Shown here: one piece after another, positions 1 through 9,407 of the stretch | Numbering within the stretch: position 1 is the first letter of the stretch | Layout of the letters: the number at the start of each line of letters is the position of its first letter | Assembly (NCBI RefSeq): GCF_018362975.1 | Contig: NZ_CP074371.1 | Coordinates: 124,001 to 188,000 of the forward strand | Direction: 5' to 3' | DNA from: Nocardia tengchongensis | GTDB lineage: Bacteria; Actinomycetota; Actinomycetes; Mycobacteriales; Mycobacteriaceae | DNA: 64,000 nucleotides | Program-made: the position numbers and the translations under genes | The notes under the pieces: generated by a model | Told to the model about the DNA's origin: nothing | Seen by the model: only the letters and a program-made list of their open reading frames with translations | Databases searched by the model: none

Positions 1-1
1 G

Positions 2-442
2 CTGCGGTCGTTCGACACGGAACGCACTCGCGGGGCGGGTGACGGTTTCTCGCACGAGCCGGTGGGCAAGGCCGTGGTGCTGGCGTCCTGCGATCCGGCG
101 AATCCGTATGGTGCGGCGCTGCCCTGGCCGAAAGCCGCAGCAGAGGGCGCGGGGCATCGGCCCGGCCGTAAAGCGGGCGCGTTGGTGGTGCTCGTGGAGG
201 GCGACCTGGCGCTGTATCTGGAGCGTGGCGGCAAGACGCTGCTCACGTTCACCGAGGATCCGGCCGTGCGGACGGCGGCCGCGGCCGCCCTGGCCGGGCT
301 GGTCCACGACCGCCGGGTCGACTCGCTGGTCATCGACCGGGTGAACGGGGAGTCCGTGCACGGCAACACCTTCGCGGGCTTCCTGGCCGAGGCCGGTTTC
401 GCGGCCACGCCCAAGGGCTTCCGACTACGGAGCCGCCCGTGA
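2..442 (+). CDS. lhr: ATP-dependent helicase Lhr, C-terminal fragment (5' end outside window)
   Basis: The open frame enters from the left edge and ends at a TGA at 440-442, so only about the last 146 residues are present. The segment DPANPYGAALPWP followed by HRPGRKAGALVVLVEGDLAL and ERGGKTLL is typical of the C-terminal region of the large Lhr helicases of actinobacteria, which are SF2 3'-to-5' DNA helicases linked to DNA repair. The helicase motifs themselves lie upstream of the window. A nei-type glycosylase gene follows 48 bases later on the same strand, as lhr-nei do in mycobacteria, which supports a shared repair role. Identification rests on remembered family motifs and gene order. 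Confidence 0.85.
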   Translation: MRSFDTERTRGAGDGFSHEPVGKAVVLASCDPANPYGAALPWPKAAAEGAGHRPGRKAGALVVLVEGDLALYLERGGKTLLTFTEDPAVRTAAAAALAGLVHDRRVDSLVIDRVNGESVHGNTFAGFLAEAGFAATPKGFRLRSRP

Positions 443-490
443 TCCGGACCGCGCCTCGGTCGCCGATATCGGACACAGCGGGCGGCTTCC

Positions 491-1259
491 GTGCCTGAGG
501 GCGACGCCGTCTTCCACACCGCCGAGCGGCTTCGGAAAGCGTTGGCGGGCAAGGTATTGACGCGCAGCGACTTCCGGGTGCCGCGGTACGCGACCCTCGA
601 CTTGAAGGGGCAAGCCGGTCGAGAGCGTCGGCACCTACGGCAAGCACCTGTTCGTCCGCACCCCCGAGCTGAGCGTCCATACGCACCTGAAGATGGAAGG
701 TGAGTGGCGGGTGTACGCGCCCGGACAGCGGTGGACCAAGCCGGGTTTCACGGCGCGGCTGGTGCTGGCCACCGAGGATGCCGAGGCTGTCGGCTTCTCC
801 CTGGGTCTGGTGGAGGTATTGCGTCGGACCGAAGAGCACACCGCCACCGACCATCTCGGCCCCGATCTACTCGGTCCGGACTGGGATGCCGCCGAGGCGG
901 TGCGGCGTTTGTCCGCCGATCCCGCACGTCCGATCGGCCTCGCCCTGCTCGATCAGACCAATCTGGCCGGTATCGGCAACATCTATCGGAGCGAGATCTG
1001 CTTCCTGCGCCGCGTGCATCCCGCGACTCCGGTCGGCGAAATCGAGGATCTGCCCGCCCTGGTCGCCGAGGCGCACCGGGTATTGATGCGAGCCACCCAC
1101 GAACCTCCCTGGCGGCCACTGGCTTACGGCCGTCAACGCCGCCCGTGCCAACGCTGCGGCACCGGCCTGGTCGTGCACCTGCTCGGCGATGAGGCCGACG
1201 CCACCCGCGCCGAGCGCGGCATCTACTTCTGTCCAAGCTGTCAGCCCCGGCCGTCCTGA
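491..1259 (+). pseudogene. nei: Fpg/Nei family DNA glycosylase (endonuclease VIII), frameshifted
   Basis: Bifunctional DNA glycosylase/AP lyase that removes oxidised bases. The start MPEGD supplies the family's catalytic Pro2 and Glu3. The zinc finger is C-x2-C...C-x2-C at about residues 219, 222, 247 and 250 (CQRC and CPSC). The reading frame breaks at 607-610, where a run of four G follows AA. Removing one G gives DLKGKPVES, then joins to the HTHLKMEG segment and a 255-residue protein, the length I recall for the mycobacterial Nei. As sequenced, translation from 491 stops at 703. The second half is open from 693 to 1259. It lies directly downstream of lhr. A sequencing error is more likely than gene loss because both halves are otherwise well preserved. 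Confidence 0.85.
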
Positions 1260-1396
1260 CCACCGCCGCGCCCCGCTCATGTCCGCACCAGAAGAATCCC
1301 GACCAGTCCGAACGGCACGGATCTTCATGCGAAAGACACATTTCACCAGCCCCGAAATGCGTTCCGGGCCCGGGTTTCCGGGCCTAGGCTGACGCC

Positions 1397-2035
1397 ATGA
1401 AAATCGGAATCCTGGGCACCGGCTCGGTCGGGCGCACCCTGTCGGCGCGGTTGGCAGAGCTGGGACACGATGTGGTGATCGGCACCCGTGATGTGGCGGC
1501 CACCGAAGCGCGGGAGGAGGAACCGTTTCCGGCTCCGCTGGCGATCGCGGCGGAGGCCGCGGCCGGTGCGGAGTTGATCATCAACGCGACGGCCGGGCAG
1601 GTCAGTGTGGCCGCCCTGGACGGCGCGGGCGCCGCGAACCTGGCCGGCAAGGTGGTGATCGACGTATCGAATCCACTGGACTTCTCGGAGGGCTTCCCCC
1701 CGTTCCTCGCGGTCTGCAACACCGATTCGGTCGGCGAGCGAGTGCAGCGGGCGTTCCCCGAAGCGCGCGTGGTGAAGACCCTCAACACCGTCACCGCCGA
1801 GGTGATGACGCACCCGGAGCGAGTGGCGGGCGGCGACCACACCATGTTCCTGTCCGGTGACGACGCCGCCGCCAAATCCACCGTCACCGACCTGCTCCGC
1901 GAGTTCGGCTGGCGCGACATCGTCGACCTCGGCGACATCACCACCGCCCGCGGCACCGAGATGATGCTCCCCCTGTGGGTCCGGCTGATGGGCGCACTGG
2001 GCACCACGGAGTTCAATTACAAACTGATGCGCTGA
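1397..2035 (+). CDS. NADPH-dependent F420 reductase-like / NADP-binding oxidoreductase
   Basis: A 212-residue protein with an N-terminal Rossmann fold: MKIGILGTGSVG contains the GxGxxG dinucleotide-binding motif at residues 6-12. The middle segment KVVIDVSNPLDF and the later VVKTLNTV are typical of the NADP oxidoreductase, coenzyme F420-dependent family (NPF/ProC-like). Members reduce or oxidise F420 or other small substrates with NADP(H); the true substrate cannot be read from sequence. The gene is a single unit, 137 bases after nei, and converges on glpD, with 76 bases between their stop codons. It may equally be a generic NADP-binding protein of unknown substrate. Confidence 0.75.
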   Translation: MKIGILGTGSVGRTLSARLAELGHDVVIGTRDVAATEAREEEPFPAPLAIAAEAAAGAELIINATAGQVSVAALDGAGAANLAGKVVIDVSNPLDFSEGFPPFLAVCNTDSVGERVQRAFPEARVVKTLNTVTAEVMTHPERVAGGDHTMFLSGDDAAAKSTVTDLLREFGWRDIVDLGDITTARGTEMMLPLWVRLMGALGTTEFNYKLMR

Positions 2036-2111
2036 ACGCCGAACCGGCGCCGGGGAATCGATTCCCGAGCGCCCGTCGCGGTCGATCGGAGGTCGCAGGT
2101 GCCGATCGGAC

Positions 2112-3861
2112 TCAGACCGATTCGGGCTGGTTGAGCGGCACCGGGTCGAGCACCTGGCGGCGGGCCTCGGGGGCTTCCGAGCGCAGGGCGTCGGCGGAGG
2201 CATCGTCGGGTTGGGTCTGGGATTCGACCTCGGCCTTGACGCGGGCGTTGTAGACCTCGACCTCGCGCTGGATGTCGGCTTCGGACCAGCCGAGCACCGG
2301 GGCCACCAGCCGCGCCACCTCGTCGGCGGAATCCACGCCGCGGTGGGCGTATTCGATGCTGATGCGGGTCCGGCGGGCCATGATGTCGTCCAGGTGCAGG
2401 GCGGCTTCGGCGGCGGCCGCGTAGACGGCTTCGACGCGCAGGTAGCCGGGTGATTCGGTGATCGGTTGCAGCAGATCGGGTTTGCCGGCGGCCAGGCCGA
2501 GGACCTCGTCGATGAGGGAGCCGTAGCGGTTGAGCAGGTGCTGGATCCGGTAGGGGTGGACGCCGTACTTCTCTGGCCAGGTGCGGGGTCTGGTTCATCA
2601 GCGCGTGGTAGCCGTCCGCGCCGAGTAGCGGCACCTTCTCGGTGATGGTGGGCGGGACGCGGCGCGGAATGTCCTGGGCCGCCTCGTCGACGGCGTCGTA
2701 GGCCATGTTGCGGTAGGTGGTGTACTTGCCGCCCGCGATGGCGACCAGGCCGGGGGCGATGCGGGCGACCGCGTGCTCGCGCGACAGTTTGGAGGTCTGG
2801 TCGCTCTCACCGGCCAGCAGGGGCCGCAGGCCCGCGTAGACGCCGGTGATGTCGGCCTGGGTGAGTGGGGTGACCAGCACTTCGTTGATCCGTTCGAGCA
2901 GGTAGTCGATATCGGATTTGGTGGCGGCGGGGTGTGCGAGGTCGAGGTTCCAGTCGGTGTCGGTAGTGCCGATGATCCAGTGGTCGGTGCTCCAGGCGAT
3001 GACGAAGAGCACGGACTTCTCGGTGCGCAGAATGATGGAGGTGTCGCTGGCGATGCGGTCGCGCGGGACCACGATGTGCACACCTTTGGACGCTCGCACA
3101 TGAAATCGCCCGCGTTGATTCGCCAGTGTCTGGAGTTCGTCGGTCCACACACCGGTGGCGTTGATGACCACACTGCCGCGGACCTCGGCGGTGCGGCCGT
3201 CCTCGCTGTCGCGCACCTTGATGCCGATCACCCGGTCGGCTTCCTTGATGAACCCGACCACCTGCGTGGAGGTCCGGATGACCGCGCCGTAGTGGGCGGC
3301 GGTGCGGGCCACGGTCATGGTGTGGCGGGCGTCGTCGACGACGGTGTCGTAGTAGTTGACGCCGCCGGTGAGGGCGTCGCGTTTCAGGCCGGGGGCCTGC
3401 CGCAGCGCCGCGGACCGGGTCAGATGCCGCTGCCCGGGAACGGATTTCGCGCCACCCATGGTGTCGTAGAGGACCAGCCCGGCGGTGACGTAGGGCCGCT
3501 CCCAGCCCAGGTGGGTGAGCGGGTACAGGAATTTGAGCGGCTTCACCAGGTGCGGGGCCAGCGTGGACAGCGCCAGTTCGCGTTCCTTCAGCGCCTCGCG
3601 AACCAGCCCGAATTCCATCATCTCGAGGTAGCGCAGCCCGCCGTGGAACATCTTGGAGGAGCGGCTGGAGGTGCCCGAGGCCAGGTCGCGGGCTTCCACC
3701 AGGGCGACTTCGAGTCCGCGGGTCGCGGCGTCCAGGGCGATGCCCGCGCCGACCACGCCGCCGCCGATCACGATGACGTCGAAGGTGTCCTTACCGAGCT
3801 GCCCCCAGGCGGCTTCGCGCTGCTCGGGGCCGAGGAACTGCGATCGCGGTTGATTCGTCAT
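2112..3861 (-). pseudogene. glpD: Glycerol-3-phosphate dehydrogenase (FAD), frameshifted near C-terminus
   Basis: Membrane-associated flavoprotein that oxidises glycerol 3-phosphate to dihydroxyacetone phosphate and feeds electrons to the respiratory chain. The N-terminus has the FAD motif VIGGGVVGAGIA, then EARDLASGTSSRSSKMFHGG typical of GlpD, and a late GGKYTTYRNMA segment. The start ATG at 3861 is preceded by AGGAGTCTCTGC. The frame breaks near 2574: on the coding strand CTGGCC-A-GAGAAGTAC carries one extra A. Without it the protein continues AEKYGVHPYRIQ to a normal C-terminus ending LNQPESV at 2112, about 582 residues, the usual length. As sequenced, the frame runs on into unrelated Arg/Pro-rich sequence to 2017. 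It is divergent from glpK. Confidence 0.9.
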
Positions 3862-3954
3862 GCAGAGACTCCTCCGGGCTATTTTTTGGCTACCCAGCGC
3901 TACCGTAGCCCACAGTAGCCCGGCCGGGCGGCCGTCGTCGGTTAGCCTCGATCA
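3862..3954. promoter_or_regulatory. Divergent glpD/glpK promoter region with GGCTAC repeats
   Basis: This 93-base intergenic region must hold both promoters of the glycerol genes. On the minus strand GGCTAC occurs twice 10 bases apart (plus-strand GTAGCC at 3905-3910 and 3915-3920). An inverted copy, GGCTAC, sits at 3888-3893 on the plus strand next to a T6 run. One-turn spacing of repeats suggests a regulator site, but the regulator is unknown. Confidence 0.4.
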
Positions 3955-5451
3955 ATGCGTCGCTATGTAGCCGCCATCGATCAGGGCACGACATCGAGTC
4001 GCTGCATCGTGTTCGATCACCACGGCCGAATCGCCGGAGTCGCCCAGCGCGAGCACGAGCAGATCTTCCCGCAGCCCGGGTGGGTCGAGCACGATCCCGA
4101 ATCCATCTGGCGCAATACCGAATCCGTGATCGCCGAGGCCCTGGACAACTGCGGCATCGGCGCCGCGGACGTGGTGGCCGCCGGCGTCACCAACCAGCGC
4201 GAGACCACCGTGGTGTGGGAGCGCGCCACCGGCAAGCCCATTCACAACGCCATCGTCTGGCAGGACACCCGCACCGCCGAGCTGACCACCGTCCTGGCCG
4301 GCGACCAGGGCCCGACCCGGTACGCCGACCGCACCGGGCTACCGCTGTCCACCTACTTCGCGGGACCGAAGCTGCGCTGGATCCTGGACGCCGTGCCGGG
4401 CGCCCTGCAGCGCGCCGAAGCCGGGGAACTGTGTTTCGGCACCATGGACAGCTGGATCCTGTGGAACCTGACCGGCGAGCACATCACCGACGTCACCAAT
4501 GCCTCCCGCACCATGCTGATGGATCTGCGCACCCTGCAATGGGATCCGCGGATCTGCGCCGAGTTCGGGGTGCCGCCGGCCATGCTGCCCGAGATCCGCA
4601 GCAGCTCCGAGGTGTACGCGCCCATCACGTCCGGCGCGCTGGCGGGCGTCCCGGTGGCGGGCATCCTCGGCGATCAGCAGGCCGCCACCTTCGGCCAGGC
4701 TTGCCTGTCCCCCGGCGACACCAAGAACACCTACGGCACCGGCAATTTCATGCTGATGAACACCGGCACCACCCCGGTGTTCAGTGAGCACGGCCTGCTC
4801 ACCACCGTCTGCTACCGGCTCGGCGACCAGCCCGCGGTGTACGCGCTGGAGGGGTCGATCGCGGTGACCGGTTCGCTGGTGCAGTGGCTGCGCGACAATC
4901 TCGGCATCATCTCCTCGGCCGAGGAGATCGAACCGCTGGCCCGCACGGTCGCCGACAATGGCGGCGCGTACGTGGTGCCCGCCTTCTCCGGCCTGTTCGC
5001 CCCGCGCTGGCGGCCGGACGCGCGCGGCGTGGTGGCGGGCCTGACCCGCTTCGTGAACAAGGGTCATCTGGCGCGGGCGGTGCTGGAGGCCACGGCTTTC
5101 CAGACCCGCGAGGTCATCGACGCCATGCGCGCCGACGCCGACGCGCAGCGCCTGGACGTCGAGCAGGTCACCTTGAAAGTGGACGGCGGCATGGTCGGCA
5201 ACGAGCTGCTGATGCAGTTCCAGTCCGACATCCTCGATGCCACCGTGGTGCGCCCGGTCGTCACCGAGACCACGGCGCTGGGCGCGGCCTACGCGGCCGG
5301 GCTGGCGGTCGGCTACTGGTCCTCGACCGATGACATCCGCGCCAACTGGGCCGAGGACAAGCGCTGGACCCCGGCCATGCCCACCGCCGACCGCGACCGT
5401 CTCATGCGCGAGTGGAACAAGGCGGTGAATCGCACCTACGACTGGGCGTGA
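3955..5451 (+). CDS. glpK: Glycerol kinase
   Basis: Phosphorylates glycerol to glycerol 3-phosphate with ATP in the cytoplasm, the first step of glycerol use, supplying the neighbouring GlpD. The protein has 498 residues, normal for the FGGY kinase family. The N-terminal [14 protein letters not shown] is the phosphate-binding motif. [27 protein letters not shown] and the [20 protein letters not shown] segment near the C-terminus are classic glycerol kinase signatures. It starts with ATG at 3955 and ends close to the convergent aminotransferase gene; the two coding regions overlap by 16 bases at 5436-5451. Confidence 0.95.
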   Translation: MRRYVAAIDQGTTSSRCIVFDHHGRIAGVAQREHEQIFPQPGWVEHDPESIWRNTESVIAEALDNCGIGAADVVAAGVTNQRETTVVWERATGKPIHNAIVWQDTRTAELTTVLAGDQGPTRYADRTGLPLSTYFAGPKLRWILDAVPGALQRAEAGELCFGTMDSWILWNLTGEHITDVTNASRTMLMDLRTLQWDPRICAEFGVPPAMLPEIRSSSEVYAPITSGALAGVPVAGILGDQQAATFGQACLSPGDTKNTYGTGNFMLMNTGTTPVFSEHGLLTTVCYRLGDQPAVYALEGSIAVTGSLVQWLRDNLGIISSAEEIEPLARTVADNGGAYVVPAFSGLFAPRWRPDARGVVAGLTRFVNKGHLARAVLEATAFQTREVIDAMRADADAQRLDVEQVTLKVDGGMVGNELLMQFQSDILDATVVRPVVTETTALGAAYAAGLAVGYWSSTDDIRANWAEDKRWTPAMPTADRDRLMREWNKAVNRTYDWA

Positions 5452-6617
5452 GCCGCGGCCAGCCGATCGACGGCCTGCTCGAGCGTCGCCGCGCCGGATG
5501 TGGTGAAGCACAGGCGCATCGAGCGGGTGTAGTCGGTGGAGACGGCGAAGGCGTTGCCGGGGACGTAGGCGACGCCCGCGTCCAGGGCGCGTGGCAGCAG
5601 CGCGGTGGTGTCGGTGCCGTCGGTGAAGTCGACCCACACGAACATGCCGCCGGTGGCGTCGGTGCTGACCACCTGGTCGCCGAAGCGGGCGCGCACCGCA
5701 CCGACCAGCGCCTTGGCGCGGTCGCCGTACACCTGGCGGACCGAATCCACGTGGGCGGCAAGCCAATCGGTGTCGGCGAGCAGGTCCGCGGTGATCTGCT
5801 GGGTGAGGGCGGACCCGCACAGGTCCGCGCCCTGCTTGAGCAGTTCCACCGCGCGGCAGACCTGCACGGGGGCGATCATCCAGCCCGCGCGCAGCGTGGG
5901 GGCCAGGATCTTCGAGGCGCTGGAGAGGCGAATCACGTTGGGCGAGTAGGTCGCCACCGGTTCGGGCGAGGGCCGATCGAACCAGAGTTCGCCGTACGGG
6001 TCGTCCTCGATGATCCAGAAGCCGTACTGCTCGGCCAGCCGGGCGAGTTCACGGCGACGCTCCGGAACCAGCGTCACGCCGCCCGGATTGTGGAAGTTGC
6101 TGACGGTGTGGACCACGGCGGGCCGCTGCCCCGCGGCCAGCCGGTCCCGCAGGATGTCGACCCGCATGCCCTCGGCGTCCAGCGGGACGGCCTCGATTCG
6201 CGCACCGGCGGCCCGGAAGACCTGCAGCGCACCGACATACGCCGGATCCTCGACGATCACCAGCGCGCCCGGATCCAGCAGCACCTCCGACAGCAGCGAG
6301 AGCGCCTGCTGCGAGCCGTGGGTCACGAAGATCTCGTCGACGGGGACGGTACGGCCCAGCCGGGCGGACTCGCGGACGGCGAGGACCTCGCGCAGCGGGC
6401 CCCAGCCCGGGGACTCGGTGTACTGGAGGCGGGAGCGGTCGGACAGCGCCGCGTCGGCGGCGGCCGCGATGCGGTCGCGGGGCATGAGTTCGGCGTCCGG
6501 CAAACCTCCGGCCAAGCTGATGATGTCCGCGCGCGAGGTGAGCTTGAGCAGGTCGCGGATCGCCGAGCTCTGCAGGCCGTCGAGCCGCCGCGCGAGGGGC
6601 GGGAAGGTCGCGGACAT
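5436..6617 (-). CDS. PLP-dependent aminotransferase (class I, MocR/2-aminoadipate type)
   Basis: A fold-type I aminotransferase of 393 residues. The segment [14 protein letters not shown] contains the cofactor-binding Asp and Tyr. [15 protein letters not shown] contains the Schiff-base lysine. [14 protein letters not shown] matches the substrate/cofactor Asn region. The sequence resembles stand-alone relatives of GntR/MocR aminotransferase domains and LysN-like 2-aminoadipate transaminases; there is no DNA-binding domain at the N-terminus. ATG 6617 follows GGAGGTGGTTC, a strong ribosome binding site. The amino acid substrate cannot be assigned. It is transcribed alone and converges on glpK. 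Confidence 0.85.
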   Translation of the reverse strand: MSATFPPLARRLDGLQSSAIRDLLKLTSRADIISLAGGLPDAELMPRDRIAAAADAALSDRSRLQYTESPGWGPLREVLAVRESARLGRTVPVDEIFVTHGSQQALSLLSEVLLDPGALVIVEDPAYVGALQVFRAAGARIEAVPLDAEGMRVDILRDRLAAGQRPAVVHTVSNFHNPGGVTLVPERRRELARLAEQYGFWIIEDDPYGELWFDRPSPEPVATYSPNVIRLSSASKILAPTLRAGWMIAPVQVCRAVELLKQGADLCGSALTQQITADLLADTDWLAAHVDSVRQVYGDRAKALVGAVRARFGDQVVSTDATGGMFVWVDFTDGTDTTALLPRALDAGVAYVPGNAFAVSTDYTRSMRLCFTTSGAATLEQAVDRLAAAHAQS

Positions 6618-6742
6618 GAACCACCTCCGAGGGAACGCCGGGGTATGCGAAACCCCACCATGTCACACCGCGACCAGGATGTGAAATCACGATCCCAGAT
6701 ATTGAGACCTGAGGCACAGTTTCCAGTGCCTGGACCGGCGCG

Positions 6743-7873
6743 CTACTCGATCGACTGGATCAGGTGTTTCCCGTCCCGTACCGCGGTGACGATGTGCTCC
6801 ACGTACACCTCGGTGGTGCCGTCCGCCCGATGCTCGGTGATATCCACGTCATAGGACTCCGGACCGGTCTCGACGATCTTCAGGCAGTAGGTGGTGCCGG
6901 GCTTGAGCTGGTCGATGCCCTTCGACTGCATGACCTCGGCGGGCGCCACGGTCGTCGCGTCGGGCACCACGAAGGAGCGCGCCTTCGCACCGCTGCGGTC
7001 GACGTAGAAGGCGTACTGGAAGCCGAGAATCGCGTCCACCCCGCTGCCGGTGCCGCCGGGGCCGTTGCCGATGGTCAGCTTGCCGTCGTGCTTGGCCGGG
7101 CAGCTCAGCGCGGCGACCGTGGGCGACGGCTTGCCGGTGGTGACCCCGGCCGTCGGCGCGTCGTCGGTGCCGCCGCGGGTCAGCGCGTAGGTCACGCCGC
7201 CGGCGACCGCCAGCACCGCGACCACCGCGCCCGCGATCAGCCCGATCCGGCGCCACGGCGGGGCCGACTCCGGATCCCGCTCTCGTTCCCGTTGCGGCGC
7301 AGGGTTTTTCGGCGCCAGCGCCTTGGCGATCGGATCGTCCGCCCAGGACAGTGATTCCTCCTGGGGCGCAGCCGATTCCGCCGGGGGCGCGGGCGGGAAG
7401 CCACCCGAGGTGGAGCGCCACCAGGAATCGGCGGACGCCTCGGTCTCGGCGGGGGCCGAATGCCGTTCCGCGGCCACCGAATCCGCGCCGGTGATGCGGG
7501 TGGTCTGTTCCACATCCCCGGCGGCCGATCGCGGGCCGCCAGGCGGGATTTTCACGGTCTCTTCGACGTCGGGAGCACTCGGGGCCGCCGGGGCCGGGAA
7601 CTGGCCCGTGGCGGGCCCGTTGACGGCCGGAAACTGACCCGTGGCCGGCTGCCACGCGTCCTGGACCGGATACTGCGGCGCGCCCGCGGGCCGCCACGCC
7701 AGATCCGGACTCTGGGGCGCGGGCGCCGGGCTCCAGCCCGGGCCCTCCGCGACCGGAGTGGGACCGAAATCGTTGAGGGACGGCCCGAAGTCGTTGAGCG
7801 AAGGCCCGAACTCGGTCTCCGGCTGCCCCGGTGCTGCCTGACGGTCCGCGGATTCGTCGTTGCCCGAAACCAT
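6743..7873 (-). CDS. Proline-rich single-pass membrane protein of unknown function
   Basis: A 376-residue protein from ATG 7873, chosen over an upstream in-frame GTG because AAAGGA sits seven bases before it. The first ~200 residues are low-complexity and rich in Pro, Ala and Gly. They contain short internal repeats (FGPSLNDFGPSLNDFGP and two copies of the ATGQFPA type). One hydrophobic segment (IGLIAGAVVAVLAVAGGVTY) follows a basic stretch, then an extracellular domain of about 130 residues with two cysteines. The layout (cytoplasmic disordered tail, one membrane helix, outer domain) is common in mycolic-acid actinobacteria, where such tails are often kinase substrates. Function is unknown. 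It lies 103 bases downstream of another envelope protein gene on the same strand. Confidence 0.6.
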   Translation of the reverse strand: MVSGNDESADRQAAPGQPETEFGPSLNDFGPSLNDFGPTPVAEGPGWSPAPAPQSPDLAWRPAGAPQYPVQDAWQPATGQFPAVNGPATGQFPAPAAPSAPDVEETVKIPPGGPRSAAGDVEQTTRITGADSVAAERHSAPAETEASADSWWRSTSGGFPPAPPAESAAPQEESLSWADDPIAKALAPKNPAPQRERERDPESAPPWRRIGLIAGAVVAVLAVAGGVTYALTRGGTDDAPTAGVTTGKPSPTVAALSCPAKHDGKLTIGNGPGGTGSGVDAILGFQYAFYVDRSGAKARSFVVPDATTVAPAEVMQSKGIDQLKPGTTYCLKIVETGPESYDVDITEHRADGTTEVYVEHIVTAVRDGKHLIQSIE

Positions 7874-7976
7874 CACCCGTCCTTTCGCCACAGACACGTG
7901 GGGCGGTCGCTTCCGACCGCCCCACGCGACGACACTGCTCGTACCAGCGCTGTCGCCGGCACCGCACGATCTGCTG

Positions 7977-9214
7977 TCAGTACTGGACCGAACCGCCAGT
8001 CTGCGCGGTCACGCCTCCGATGTCGATCGACTGCGACGGCCGCTCACCTTCGGGGAGCTTACCAATCTGGGCCGCCGCCTCCAGCACGGTGGCGCCGCCC
8101 GGGAGCAGGCGGATGAAGTTCTCCGCGTCGGCCTTGGCGGCGTTGGCCGCGGCCGTGTCCAGCACGAACTCCAGCTTCTGGTCGTTGTCGGGACCGCTGC
8201 CCGCGAACGCCGTCACCTTGATCTGGTTGACCGTGGTGAAGTCCAGCGACATGCCGGCCTCGCCCAGCCCGCCCGGCGTGGTGTAGCCGATGGTGCCGAC
8301 GTAGCCGTCCAGGTTGCTGAAGTGGTGGGTGTTGGCGGCCCAGCCCGGCAGCACCGCGCCGCCGTCGAGGTTGACGCCGAGTTCGGTGTGCGGACCGGTC
8401 ATGGCGACCACCGGCGCGGCCGGGGCGGCCTCCACCGCGGGCGACTGCCACTGCGGCTGCGGCTTCGGGGTGGCGGCCTGCGGGCTGGTCATGGTGTCGG
8501 CGTCCGGGTTCTGCGCCGGGGTGGTGACGGCCGGGTCCGCGGCGCGGTCGTTCGGCGTCACCGGCTGGGCGCCGGGCTGACCCGGCTGGACCGTGGTCCC
8601 CGGCTGGGTCGGCGGGATGGCCTGGTCCTGCTGCGGGGTGACCACCGCGGGCTGGACCTGGGTCGACTGACCCGGCACCGGCAGCGGCGCGACGCGCGGC
8701 ACGGTCACACCGGGCTGCGAGGGCCGCACCGACTTCGGCTGGCCCGGCTGCGGATTGGTGCCGGCCGGCTGCGCGCTCGGATCGTTCTTGGGCGCGGTCG
8801 CGTCCGGAGTCGGCACGGTGGCGTCCGGCTTCGGGGCGTTGGCGTCCGGCTTCGCGTTGGCGTCCGGCTGGGTGGCGCCCTGCGGCTGACCCGAATCCGG
8901 CTTGCCCGCACCGTTGTCCGGCGCCGCGTTGTTCGGCGTGGTCGGGGTGGTGACGCCCGGCTGGCTCTGCTGCGGCTTGGTGGTGCCCGGCTGCGGCTTC
9001 TCCGGCTTGGGCGCGGGCACGGACTGCGCCTTCGGGTCCGGAGCCGGGTGTCGGTGGGCTGGGTGCCGTCGGGCTGTTGCTGGTCGGCCGGTACGGCGCC
9101 GGGGTCGGCGGGCGCGGCGTTGGCGGGCGCGGACAGCAGCGACACCACCGCGGCCGCACCGGCCAGCGTCAGGGAGGTGCTCGCCTTGATCCGACTCGGC
9201 TTGCGGTGCTTCAC
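7977..9214 (-). pseudogene. Secreted proline/alanine-rich protein, frameshifted
   Basis: The start is GTG 9214. The N-terminus KHRKPSRIKAS then a hydrophobic stretch and SAPANA-APADPG is a clear Sec signal peptide with an Ala-x-Ala cleavage site. The frame is lost near 9046-9048, where adding one base to the GGG run (coding-strand CCC) turns TDTR into TDTPAPDPK and joins it to the rest, giving about 412 residues. The middle is a long Pro/Gln/Thr/Asp-rich linker with degenerate repeats (KPDANAPKPDATVPTPDAT). The last ~150 residues form a globular domain beginning TGPHTELGVNLDGGAVLPGW. I do not recognise this domain. It resembles surface proteins such as Apa only in composition. A single-base sequence error is the likely cause of the break. 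Confidence 0.6.
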
Positions 9215-9407
9215 GTTTCGCTCAATTCCTTCGTCCCTCGGCGGCACGATCGCCGGGGCATCGAGGAGCCTCGAACGAGGGGAACCGAACACCCCCGTTA
9301 CGTAACACTCGCGACCGCCCTGCCGATCGCTTCCGCCGCGAACTTAATCACAAGGGAGACAAGGCAGCAAGACGGGCCGGTAACAAAGGGTGCGAAACAC
9401 GTTGCGG

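Noticed and set aside
9215..9407. A possible c-di-AMP (ydaO) riboswitch upstream of the secreted proline-rich protein
   Set aside because: Such RNAs often precede actinobacterial wall proteins, but I could not find the conserved core sequence segments here.
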